The notes under the pieces were generated by a model. It was not told the origin of the DNA. It saw only the letters and a list, made by a program, of their open reading frames with translations, and searched no databases. The translations under genes were made by a program, and so were the position numbers. From Lentzea kentuckyensis (GTDB taxonomy: Bacteria; Actinomycetota; Actinomycetes; Mycobacteriales; Pseudonocardiaceae): 64,000 nt of DNA. Every line of letters starts with the position of its first letter. The first letter of the stretch is position 1. Of this stretch, positions 9,136 to 17,539 are shown one piece after another. Where the stretch lies: positions 1 through 64,000 of the forward strand of contig NZ_MUYM01000102.1 in assembly GCF_002150765.1 (NCBI RefSeq), in the 5' to 3' direction.

Positions 9136-9653
9136 ACGACGTGCGGCAGGTGGCCCGGTTGATCCAGGAGCGCAACCGCGTCGACGCCGCCCTGTCGGCG
9201 TGCATCCGGCGGCCCGCGCTGCCGGGGCACCTGGGCGACTGGATCGCGGCCCAGGTCTTCGGGATCGAGCTGGAACAGCACACCACGGCCAAGGGCGTCG
9301 ACGGGCGGTTCGCGGACGGGCGGACCGTCAACATCCGGTGGTACCTCAAGCGGGACAACCTGCTGGACCTGCGTGAGGACGGGCCGGACCACTACCTCGT
9401 GCTCACCGGGCCGAAGGCGCCCGCCGAGAGCTCACTCGGCACCGTGCGGCCGATGGTCATCGACGCCGTGTACCTGTTCGACGCCGCGGCCGTGGTGGCC
9501 GAGTTGAGGGCACGCGGGTGCAAAATCGGCGTCGCGTCCAGTGTGCGCGGGCACGTGTGGGAGGCCGCGGAGATCTATCCGCGGCACAACCCGGCGTTCG
9601 TGCTCAGTGACGAGCAACGGGAACTGTTGGCGTTGTTCACTCATCAGCCGTGA
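9132..9653 (+). CDS. Hypothetical protein coupled to the exonuclease gene
   Basis: A 173-residue soluble protein starting at a GTG that overlaps the exonuclease stop by 4 bp. It contains conserved-looking blocks AAKGVDGRFADGRTVNIRWY and DHYLVLTGPK, followed by KIGVASSVRGHVWEAAEIYP. I recall this arrangement from an actinobacterial family of unknown function (possibly DUF6998), but I am not certain. The blocks suggest an alpha/beta, perhaps nuclease-like, fold (inference). The 3' end overlaps the convergent JetC gene by 17 bp. There is no signal peptide or membrane segment. Confidence 0.7.
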   Translation: MNDVRQVARLIQERNRVDAALSACIRRPALPGHLGDWIAAQVFGIELEQHTTAKGVDGRFADGRTVNIRWYLKRDNLLDLREDGPDHYLVLTGPKAPAESSLGTVRPMVIDAVYLFDAAAVVAELRARGCKIGVASSVRGHVWEAAEIYPRHNPAFVLSDEQRELLALFTHQP

Positions 9654-12600
9654 GGCTGTGACCGTCCCAAGTGAAGCGAACCGTCGTCACGGCGTCGTCG
9701 CCGTCGGTGCCGGTCGTGAGCTGGTGGATGGCGATGCCGGTCAGCTCCCGGTAGTCGCACCACTCGTGGTCCGACGTGAGCACCAGGTCCAGGTCGAAGT
9801 TGACCAGCAGTTCCAGCAGCTGACCGCGGTTCGTGGCGTCGACGCCGACGAAGACCTCGTCCAGCAGGATCAGCCGGGGCGCGGTCGGGGTGGCGTGGTA
9901 GTGGGCGGCGGCCGCGGCGAACAGCGGCAGGTGCAGCACGATGGCCTTCTCGCCACCTGACAGGGCGCCGTGGACGCGTTTGGTCACGGGGACCCAGCCC
10001 TCGCCGCGGTCCACCTTCACGACGAACTGGTGCCACGTCGTGTAGTCGAGGACCTGCGCGAGTTGTTGTTCCCAGCCCGTTGCCGTGTCGTGCGCGCGTG
10101 CCTCTTCCACGCGCTCGCGGAAGAACTGGTGCAGCAACGAGCGTTCCGACGCGTCGAGGTCCGAGCGCAGCAGAAGGTCACGTGCTTCACGGGTGCCTGG
10201 TGGCAGTTGAGGGTCCACCTGCCAGTCGAGCTGCACACGGATGCCGGACGCGGTTTGGACGCGCTCCAGGCGTTGGTTCATCGTGTCGACGAGGTCGGCG
10301 GCGCCCTGGATGCGCTGGGCGATGTGCCTGCGGGTGTCGCCGGTGAGGGTCTGGTCGAAGAGGTCGCGTTCGGCGTCGGTGATGTGCGTACGCATGCGGT
10401 CGCGTTCGGCCTTCAACGCCCCCAACAGCGCGTGCGCGCCCATCCGTACGCCGTCGATGGTTGCGCTCAGCACCGTGACGTCGTCGTCGGGGTCTAGAGA
10501 GAGGTCGATGCGACCGGCGAGTTGTTGTTGGGCCGCGTGCACGGCCATGCCCAGGCGAGCCTCGAAATCGCGGATCAGCCGTGGGTCCACCACACCGTCC
10601 GGCACGTCACCGGCGTCGGCGGGCAGGTGTCCGCTGGTGAGGTGGCGGTAGCGCGCCTCGGCCGCGTCGCGGACGACGGTGGCTTCGGTGGCGCGCGCGG
10701 TGTCCGTCTTGCGCTTCTCCTCGAGCGTGCCGAGGGTGCGCGCCAGTCCTGTTTGCTTGTCCTGCAGCAGTTCGCGTTCCTCAGCCAAAGCGAGTGCCTT
10801 GGTGCGCAACGTGATCAACTGCTGGTCGAGCGCGTGGAACTCGGAGCCCGCGGAACGTTCGACGGTGTCGAGCGTGATGGCGAGGTCGGCGGCCTCCTGC
10901 TGGCGGGCGCCGGCGGTCTCCTCGGCCTCGTCCGCGAGCGAGTTGCTCAGCGAGGCCCGGCTCAGGGCGTCGTGCGATGTCGCCTCGGTCGCGAGGGCGT
11001 CGTGGCGGTCGTCCAGCCAGCGGTGGCCCGCGGTGCCGAACGCCGACACCGCCTCCATGTCCGTGGCGTCGGTGCCGATGTCGCGCAGGGTCTCCGCCAC
11101 GGCCAGCTCGGCGTCCGACAACCGCCGAGTCGCGGCGGCCACGGCGTCTTTCCTCGCCGCACAACGCAACTGCGCCTTGGTGCGCTGGTCCTCGGCGATC
11201 TCGATCGGATCGGTGGACGGTTGCCTGGCCAGCTCGCCGGCCAGGGTCGCGCGGCGCACGGCGATCTGGTTCAGCGCGGCGTCCACACCGGACAGATCGG
11301 TCGCGAGCTGTTCGATCAGGCCGGTGAGCTCGGCGATTCGGCCTGCCCGTGCACGTTTGCGCGAATCTGCGCCGATGTAGGTGGGGAACGGTTTGGCCCA
11401 ACGGCCGTGTGTGTTGCCCAGGCGCCACGTTCCGTCGGCGCCGATAGCGGCGATATGCCGGGGAGCCGTCTCGCCGAACGCGATGCTTTCCAGGAAGTGG
11501 TAGCAGCGTTCGTCGTCGGTGACCAGCACTTCCCGCAGCGTGGAGCCGGTCGCGGGGCCGGCGAGCAGGGGTTCGGCGAAGCGGTCGTGGTCGGAGAGAC
11601 CGAACGAGTTGTCCGGCGTGAGCCAGGCGTCCAGCAGACCCGACGCCTCCAGGGCGGCTTCGACTGCGGCGCACACGGCCGGTGGCGTCTCGGGACGGAA
11701 GTTGACCAAACGCCACAGGGGCGCGCCCACGGCCGTGGTGCGGTACGCGGCGTTGCGCGTGTACGGCGCGGGTGGTGGCACGTCGACCTGATTAGCGAGC
11801 TTCTCGCGGATGGCGTTGTACTGCGCGAGTTCGCCGTTCAACGCCGTGCGCGTCTCGTGCAGGCGCGCCTCGATGCCGCTGAACTCCTCGCGGGCCATGG
11901 CGGCGGCTTCCGCGACCTCGCCGTGCTCGGAAACACGCAGCTCAGAGCAGCCGCGCGCCCACGTATCGAAGTCCGCGCCGAACTTCGCAAACGCTTGCTC
12001 GAACGCCTGTTGCGCCGATGCCTCAGCATCCGTGGCCAGGTCGAGTTCCTCGTGGGTTTCCTCAAGCCGTTGGCGAGCGGCATCCCGTGCGTCAACGGCT
12101 CTCTCGTGTGCCGCAACGGCACGCATGACGGCGCTGATCTCGGCGGTGCGGGAGTCCACGGCGGCGGAGAGCAGCTGACGGCCCACACGTGCGTCGGTGC
12201 CGGCTTCGATCTCTTCGAACACCGACGGCATGCCCGCGAGTTCGGCGGCTTCTCTGGCGATCGTCGCCGAACGCCGCACCTCGTCGGCGCGGGCGGCCGC
12301 GTCGGACTTGGCCTGCGCGGCCAGTTCCTCGTCGGCGACCGCGCGTGCACGGAGCTTCGCGGCGTGAGATGCCGCTTCCGCGGCACGGAGGTTCGCGGCG
12401 GAAAGCTGTTGCCGCAACAGGTCGAGCTGCTTGCCCTCCTGATAGGCGGGCAGATCGGAGATGCCGGAGATCTCCGCGTCGACCGCGCTCGCCTCGCGCC
12501 CCAGCGCCGCGAGCTGCTCGAACGCCTCGTCGGTCAGCGTGATCTGGCGTTCGTAGCGGCGTTCGCTCATGCGGGCCGCACGCGTCGTGTCTTCGAGGTG

Positions 12601-13416
12601 TTCGGTGGCGGACTCCAACGCGTGTGCCGCCGCACCGAGCACACGTTGTGCATAGGTGCGTTGGACATCTGCGAGCCGTTCGGCGGTGGTGATGTCCTCA
12701 TCGAGCCGCCGCAGCGTCTCGCGTTGCTGGTCGAGCCGTTCGAAACCCTCGGCGATCTCGGTGAGATCGGACTGGTCCAACGGCGGAAGCGCCTTGGACA
12801 GCAACGAGGACAGCACGCTCGGGTCGAGACGTTCGGACAGCTTCGGCGTGCGCAGCTGCAGCAATGCGGTGATCAACGAGTCGTACCGTTGCTCGCTCAC
12901 GCCGGGGAACAACGTCGTCCGCACCGTGTGGCGGTAATCGGTCGGTGAGGCGTGCACGACGCCGTGTTCACCAATCGCCGCAACGAGATCCGTCTTGGTC
13001 AACGGCCGCCCGGCCTCGTTCACCAGCGCCAGGTCACCGACCCGCAGCGACGTGGTGAAGTACGTGGCCGTGACGTTGGACGTGTTCGTGGTGGCCTGCA
13101 ACCGCGCACCGCACGTGAACCACTGCTCGCCGTGCTGGAACTCCAGCCACACGTACCCAACGCGCGTGCTGCCCTGGTTGCCCTCGCCCATGAGGTTCCA
13201 GTGCATGGTGCGGTCCGCGCTGCCGAACGTCGACAGCCGGTGCGGCCGCAGGTTCGCGTCGAAGAGGTACGGCAACAGCAGTTCGAGCGCCTTCGACTTG
13301 CCCGTGCCGTTGGGACCCCTGAGCAACAGCCGGCCCTGGTAGAACGAGAAGATCTCGTCGTAGTAGCGCCAGACGTTGATGATCCCAGCGCGGCTGGGTT
13401 GCCACCGGTCAGTCAT
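9637..13416 (-). CDS. jetC: JetC: SMC-like ATPase of a type II Wadjet system
   Basis: A 1259-residue SMC/SbcC-like protein of the TIGR02680 family, the motor subunit of Wadjet, which extrudes DNA loops and recognises small circular DNA. Walker A GPNGTGKS lies at 34-41, preceded by the family block WRYYDEIFSFYQGRLLLRGP. A ~900-residue coiled-coil middle region is rich in Ala, Glu and Arg. The ABC signature LSGGEK is at 1152-1157 and Walker B LLDE at 1184-1187. Both ATPase halves are therefore complete. The ATG at 13416 overlaps the jetB stop by 8 bp, and the open frame upstream of it lies inside jetB. Details of the tail differ from the JetC remnant at 22349-23016, so the two copies come from different lineages. 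Confidence 0.92.
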   Translation of the reverse strand: MTDRWQPSRAGIINVWRYYDEIFSFYQGRLLLRGPNGTGKSKALELLLPYLFDANLRPHRLSTFGSADRTMHWNLMGEGNQGSTRVGYVWLEFQHGEQWFTCGARLQATTNTSNVTATYFTTSLRVGDLALVNEAGRPLTKTDLVAAIGEHGVVHASPTDYRHTVRTTLFPGVSEQRYDSLITALLQLRTPKLSERLDPSVLSSLLSKALPPLDQSDLTEIAEGFERLDQQRETLRRLDEDITTAERLADVQRTYAQRVLGAAAHALESATEHLEDTTRAARMSERRYERQITLTDEAFEQLAALGREASAVDAEISGISDLPAYQEGKQLDLLRQQLSAANLRAAEAASHAAKLRARAVADEELAAQAKSDAAARADEVRRSATIAREAAELAGMPSVFEEIEAGTDARVGRQLLSAAVDSRTAEISAVMRAVAAHERAVDARDAARQRLEETHEELDLATDAEASAQQAFEQAFAKFGADFDTWARGCSELRVSEHGEVAEAAAMAREEFSGIEARLHETRTALNGELAQYNAIREKLANQVDVPPPAPYTRNAAYRTTAVGAPLWRLVNFRPETPPAVCAAVEAALEASGLLDAWLTPDNSFGLSDHDRFAEPLLAGPATGSTLREVLVTDDERCYHFLESIAFGETAPRHIAAIGADGTWRLGNTHGRWAKPFPTYIGADSRKRARAGRIAELTGLIEQLATDLSGVDAALNQIAVRRATLAGELARQPSTDPIEIAEDQRTKAQLRCAARKDAVAAATRRLSDAELAVAETLRDIGTDATDMEAVSAFGTAGHRWLDDRHDALATEATSHDALSRASLSNSLADEAEETAGARQQEAADLAITLDTVERSAGSEFHALDQQLITLRTKALALAEERELLQDKQTGLARTLGTLEEKRKTDTARATEATVVRDAAEARYRHLTSGHLPADAGDVPDGVVDPRLIRDFEARLGMAVHAAQQQLAGRIDLSLDPDDDVTVLSATIDGVRMGAHALLGALKAERDRMRTHITDAERDLFDQTLTGDTRRHIAQRIQGAADLVDTMNQRLERVQTASGIRVQLDWQVDPQLPPGTREARDLLLRSDLDASERSLLHQFFRERVEEARAHDTATGWEQQLAQVLDYTTWHQFVVKVDRGEGWVPVTKRVHGALSGGEKAIVLHLPLFAAAAAHYHATPTAPRLILLDEVFVGVDATNRGQLLELLVNFDLDLVLTSDHEWCDYRELTGIAIHQLTTGTDGDDAVTTVRFTWDGHSLTADE

Positions 13417-14488
13417 GCAGCTCCTCCACCGCGTACCTGGCTGCCGCGGGCAGCCTGCGAACGGTGCCGTTCTCCGTGCGCGCCAGCCCGAACGCCTCCA
13501 GCAGCGCGAGCCCGTCCGCCGTGAGCCTGCCCGCGCCACCGTCCGACTGGTAGGCCTTGGCCCAGTTGCGGAACTTCGTGAGCAGCTCGCGTGTTTCCTC
13601 GACGAGGTCCTCGGTGGTCGCCGGGCCTTCTGCCAACCGGTCGAGCAACAACAGCGCGGCGACCTTCTCGTTGCTGTCGTCGTCCGGAAACCTCATGTCC
13701 GTGGCGATCGCGTCGGCGTCGACCACGAGATACCCCTCTGCGCGTTCCTCCAGCGTGCACCCGGCGAGCCCGACACCCGTCTGAACGATCTTGCGGCCGC
13801 TCGGCGACGTGAGGAACGCGAGCTGGCTCGCGGTCAGATCTTCCCGGTACACCACGGGATCGTCGATGAGCCTGCGCATGGTGGAGTGCCGTTGCCACAG
13901 GCTGCGGTGCGCGTTCTCGTACCGCGACTCGCGGGTCAGGTCGTCGATGCTGTCCACCGTGGACGGCGAGACCGGCGCAGCCAGCAGCCGGGTGATGAGC
14001 ATCGGGTCGGCGCGGAGCTGTGGTTCGTTGTGCTCGATGGCACCTTGTTCTTCGAGGAACTTCAACACGTCCGTGTACGCATTCCGGTCGCTACGGCGGT
14101 TCGGGTCGAACGACGGGAGGCCGTCCAACGCGATCGACTGCCTGGTCTTCTCGGCCAGTGCGTCCGCGGTTGTTGTTGGTGTGGTGAGCAGTTCCGCGCA
14201 CACCACACACAACAACACGTAACGCCGACGGTCGAGCGCGGGCCTCGTGCGGTCAGGCCGTTGCGTCGTCTTGAACAGGCGCGCGTATCCAGCGCGTGGT
14301 TCGACGAGCACACGCCAGCCGGTGTAGTAGTCGAACCACTTCACGATCGGTTCGCGGCGCCTTCTGATGAGGTCGAAGCCATCGGGGTCGTGCACGGCGG
14401 TCAGCAACGGGCGTGCGAGCAGCATCCGCACACCGCGCGCCACCTCCTCACCTTCCAGCCGTGCCAGCTGGTTCCCGATCTTGCTCAT
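13409..14488 (-). CDS. jetB: JetB: TIGR02678/DUF2398-type Wadjet subunit
   Basis: A 359-residue protein of the TIGR02678 (DUF2398) family, the winged-helix (KITE-like) subunit of type II Wadjet that binds the kleisin JetA. Characteristic stretches are ARGVRMLLARPLLTA at the N-terminus, RRRYVLLCVVCAELL near one third, and RRLIDDPVVYREDLTASQLAFL followed by EERAEGYLVVD in the C-terminal half. The ATG overlaps the jetA stop in an ATGA arrangement and the stop overlaps the jetC start by 8 bp, so jetA, jetB and jetC are translationally coupled. No truncation or frameshift is visible. Confidence 0.9.
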   Translation of the reverse strand: MSKIGNQLARLEGEEVARGVRMLLARPLLTAVHDPDGFDLIRRRREPIVKWFDYYTGWRVLVEPRAGYARLFKTTQRPDRTRPALDRRRYVLLCVVCAELLTTPTTTADALAEKTRQSIALDGLPSFDPNRRSDRNAYTDVLKFLEEQGAIEHNEPQLRADPMLITRLLAAPVSPSTVDSIDDLTRESRYENAHRSLWQRHSTMRRLIDDPVVYREDLTASQLAFLTSPSGRKIVQTGVGLAGCTLEERAEGYLVVDADAIATDMRFPDDDSNEKVAALLLLDRLAEGPATTEDLVEETRELLTKFRNWAKAYQSDGGAGRLTADGLALLEAFGLARTENGTVRRLPAAARYAVEELHD

Positions 14489-15867
14489 CGGCTCTGCACG
14501 TCGATCACGTAGTCGGGCCCGCTCAGCCGGCCCTTCTGGGTGGTGATCGTCGCCCAGCCACGCGCGTTGCGCAGGTTGATCTGCATCCGCCCGTCCGTCG
14601 TGCCCGCCGTGCGCGTGCCGGTGCTGTCCGGGTCGCTGCCCAGCGCCCGCCCGACCAGGTCGATCAGCCGGTGGAAGGTCGCGTGGTCGAGGTTGGTGAG
14701 CGTGGAGATCCGGATCGCGCCGTCTGTCTGGATCTGCCCCCACGCGTGCTCGAGCTCTTCGCGTTCCTTTTGAGCCTGTATGCGCCGGTTCCGCCGGACC
14801 TCGTCGACGTTGCGAACCTTGCCGGTGCTGCCGATGTGCTCCTGCTTGCCCGTTTTGCGTAGCTGCGGCGACACCGGCACCGGCGGCGTGTTGCGCCACG
14901 GCTCGCCGCTCGGGATCAGCTCCCCGTCAGCGTGTGCGAGGTGTGCGTGCCGCGCCGGCCACAGCCCGAACGCGGCGTTGAACAGCTCGTGTGCCTCGTC
15001 CTCGCTCCTGGTCTCGGCGAACCACCGGGCGAGTGCCTTGAAGTCGGCCGCGGTGTTCGTCGGCTTCTTGCGCTCGCTGATCCGGTCGAGCACGCGCAAC
15101 AGCTGGACGATCGCCCTTCTCGCCACGTCCTGCAGCTCGTCGACGTTCTGGAACCAGGTCTTGAGGCTGTCCCAGGCCCTCGTTCGGTCCTGGCTCCAGT
15201 TCTCGTCCTGATACAGGTCAGCGCCGTTGCGCGCGCGTTCGTGCAGCTTCACAGGGTCGATGCGGGCGATCTTTTCCCGGATGCCCTGCTTGCGCGCGTC
15301 CAGGTCGGCGATGAAATCGCGCAGGTAGGTGATCGTGGTGCGCTTGACGTCCTGGAAGGTGGCGAGGTCGGCCTGCTCGTCCCTGAGCAGCCGCTGCAGG
15401 TCGGCGTTGAACCGCGTGGTGTTGGTCCTGAGGGCTTCGAGGTGACCTTCGAGCTCCATCAGGGCCGTGAACGTGCGGCGGTCGTCTCTCGCTTCGCTGA
15501 GTTCATCAAGGCGGTCCGCGATCGCGTCGAGGACGGCGGTCTGCAGAGCGCCGCTGCTGGTCAGCGTGGTCTCCACCTGCTGGATGCCGGCGTGCGCCGC
15601 CTCGCCCAGCTTGGTGAGGCCGTAGCGGTGCTGCGACGCGTCGATGAGGCCCCACTGGCGGAGATTCGTCAGGGACGCGGTCAGCTCGTCGTCGGTTGTC
15701 TGGTTGGACCAGCCGGTGTCCCTGAGCGCCTGATGCACGTCGTCGAGAGTGAGAGCGGTCTCCAGCCGTTCGTTCGCCACGCCGAATGCGTGCAGCACTG
15801 CGGTGTGCAGCTCTGCGTGCTCGGTGGTGGTGAAGCGGAACAGGTCCGCCGGCACCCGTGGGGACAT
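14485..15867 (-). CDS. jetA: JetA: TIGR02677/DUF2397-type Wadjet kleisin subunit
   Basis: A 460-residue protein of the TIGR02677 (DUF2397) family, the kleisin-like subunit linking the JetC heads. It has an N-terminal winged-helix-like part (LTLDDVHQALRDTG, then LTNLRQWGLID), a long helical segment (HLEALRTNTTRFNADLQRLL, then TYLRDFIADLDARKQGI), and a C-terminal winged-helix region ending in RISTLTNLDHATFHRLIDLV. It lacks the block DPDTSRVTTVEDFHRARFLY found in the remnant JetA at 16746-17483, so it belongs to a different subgroup. I use the ATG at 15867; a GTG two codons earlier is possible. It is the first of three coupled genes; the promoter or read-through from jetD must lie in or upstream of the 61-bp gap. 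Confidence 0.88.
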   Translation of the reverse strand: MSPRVPADLFRFTTTEHAELHTAVLHAFGVANERLETALTLDDVHQALRDTGWSNQTTDDELTASLTNLRQWGLIDASQHRYGLTKLGEAAHAGIQQVETTLTSSGALQTAVLDAIADRLDELSEARDDRRTFTALMELEGHLEALRTNTTRFNADLQRLLRDEQADLATFQDVKRTTITYLRDFIADLDARKQGIREKIARIDPVKLHERARNGADLYQDENWSQDRTRAWDSLKTWFQNVDELQDVARRAIVQLLRVLDRISERKKPTNTAADFKALARWFAETRSEDEAHELFNAAFGLWPARHAHLAHADGELIPSGEPWRNTPPVPVSPQLRKTGKQEHIGSTGKVRNVDEVRRNRRIQAQKEREELEHAWGQIQTDGAIRISTLTNLDHATFHRLIDLVGRALGSDPDSTGTRTAGTTDGRMQINLRNARGWATITTQKGRLSGPDYVIDVQSR

Positions 15868-15928
15868 CGTCACGGGGCCCACCGTAGCTGGTCGCTGTAG
15901 CTCGTTCGGATGACACGGCGCGCCGCCA

Positions 15929-16876
15929 TCAGGCCGACAAATCGTCCAGAAGGTTGTCCAGCACAAGTTCCTCCTCGATGCGGCGGCCCGTGTGGCTCAT
16001 CGTCGGCGCGAGAGCGGGATCCCAGCGTGCTTCGACCGGCACGCCGGTGAGCGGCCGGCCCACATCACCGGCAGTGAGATAAGACGCGGCGTCGAAGCGC
16101 CACGGCGTAAAGGGCACGCGATCGTGCAGCACGTTCGCGATGCGGATGCCGCCCCAGTCGAAATCGCCGTGGTAACGCAGCGTGCCGCGCGCGGAGACGA
16201 TCAGGCGAAGCAGCTGCATCACAGCCGCGCTGGGCTGACCGCTCGTGCAGACCAACGGAGGACAGGACGGTCCGAGATGGTCGGCCGCGGCCGCGACGAC
16301 GACCGGGTTCTCGCAGACGAACACGTCCAATGCCGCCAGGCGGGGAGGATCACGGACGAGCTGGCGCAAGGTGAGGTGCACCGGTTGACCGAGCCACGCT
16401 TCCAGACCCTGATGGCCGCGCAGGCCCAGGGTGATGACCGTCGTCGACAGTTCGTCACGCATCAGGCCGACGGATGCCCAGACCTCCCGACGCCATTCGG
16501 CGCCGCTGCCCTCCGGCAGGCCGCTCAAGGTGCGTGCGGCACGAAGTGCCAGTGTCGCCAGCGGACGATCATCGTCCAACGCGTGGGCGTCGCCTGTCAT
16601 ACGTGCCGCGAACCGTCCGATCGGCTCACCCGGCGACGGCAGGTTTCCCACAACGACGTTCAACTTGGTGAACAGATCGGCCGCGGCCCGTGGAGTCGGA
16701 GCGAGGCGTTTGACCTGGCCGCTCATCCGCAGCGAGAGGGCCCACTCAGCGAGACGTGGATCGTTCAGCTCCTCTGCCGGGCGCCGCATCCTCGGCTTCG
16801 CGTCCTGCGGCCATCGCGAGCAGCCGTTCGGCGCCCGTGTCATCGATCTCCGCCACCAGACCGGCGATCTCGGCAC
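15929..16876 (-). CDS. jetD: JetD-like toprim nuclease subunit, probably N-terminally truncated
   Basis: An open frame of up to 315 residues; JetD similarity begins only around base 16762 (residue ~39). It matches the middle and C-terminal (DUF2399, toprim-like) parts of TIGR02679 proteins: MTGDAHALDDDRPLATLALRA, then FVCENPVV, then VCTSGQPSAA, then HGDFDWGGIRI, and the end motif RRIEEELVLDNLLDDL. The toprim acidic residues (Glu of CENP and the Asp pair of GDFDW) are intact. Compared with the remnant at 23013-24199, about 130 N-terminal residues are missing; that space is occupied by the tail of a broken JetA in another frame. The start is therefore uncertain (GTG at 16876, ATG at 16843 or 16789). 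In Wadjet, JetD cleaves the circular DNA. Whether this version works is open. Its position upstream of jetA is unusual. Confidence 0.75.
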   Translation of the reverse strand: MPRSPVWWRRSMTRAPNGCSRWPQDAKPRMRRPAEELNDPRLAEWALSLRMSGQVKRLAPTPRAAADLFTKLNVVVGNLPSPGEPIGRFAARMTGDAHALDDDRPLATLALRAARTLSGLPEGSGAEWRREVWASVGLMRDELSTTVITLGLRGHQGLEAWLGQPVHLTLRQLVRDPPRLAALDVFVCENPVVVAAAADHLGPSCPPLVCTSGQPSAAVMQLLRLIVSARGTLRYHGDFDWGGIRIANVLHDRVPFTPWRFDAASYLTAGDVGRPLTGVPVEARWDPALAPTMSHTGRRIEEELVLDNLLDDLSA

Positions 16877-17483
16877 CCGTGGTCACCAGGTCCTTGATGA
16901 ACCGTTCGAGGTAGTCGATCAGCTGATCCTTGTACGCGCGGAACGCGTCGACGTCCACGTCGTGCAGATCGATCGAGCGCTGCAACGACCCCATGAACGC
17001 CTGGGCGTTGTCGGCGAGATCGGAAAACCGGCCGACCAGGCCGTGCAGCAGCAGATGCACCTTGGCCGGATCAGGTTCTTGCTGCCTGGCCAGCTCCAGC
17101 AGCGCACGCAGCTGGGTGACGATGTCCGTGAGCGCTACGGCCTAAAGCGCACCACGCCGCCCCAGTGCCTCGTCGAACGTCTGCAGCGCCTGTTCAGCCG
17201 CCTCGCCGGCTGGTGTCAGCTGATAGAGAAACCGGGCGCGATGGAAGTCCTCGACCGTGGTGACGCGGCTGGTGTCCGGGTCGGCGCGCAGGTTGCCCCA
17301 GTCCTTCAGCCTGCCCAGCGCGTCCGTGACCGCCGCGAGGTCCGCGTCCAACTCCTCGTGCACGTCCTCGGGGCGCAGGTGCACGACGAACCGCCGCTTG
17401 GCACGGACGAACGCCCCCATCACCGCGCGATAGAGGTCGACGTTCGGCGCAGTCAGATGCGCGAACGGCTGAAAGTCCGGCAT
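16746..17483 (-). pseudogene. Second JetA (TIGR02677), interrupted by an amber codon and lacking its C-terminal half
   Basis: From the ATG at 17483 the frame reads a canonical JetA N-terminus (FAHLTAPNVDLYRAVMGAFV, then DPDTSRVTTVEDFHRARFLY). After RRGAL it meets TAG at 17144-17142. The same frame continues without another stop as AVALTDIVTQLRALLELARQ and on through DLADNAQAFMGSL to 16746. Family members usually read GAL-Gln-AVAL here, so a single CAG to TAG change explains the stop. JetA similarity ends near 16775, where the sequence joins the JetD-like gene out of frame; the C-terminal half of JetA is missing. This is a decayed copy distinct from the intact jetA at 14485-15867. Confidence 0.85.
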
Positions 17484-17539
17484 GGCGCCCAGCGTGCCAG
17501 GAGGGTCCGACAGTTTCGGAACCGAACGCCCGGAACAGG

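Noticed and set aside
10522..12948. 808-codon open frame antisense to jetC
   Set aside because: It is the mirror of the GC-rich coding strand; its protein is Arg/Gly/His-rich with no domain, while the other strand encodes a full SMC-like ATPase.
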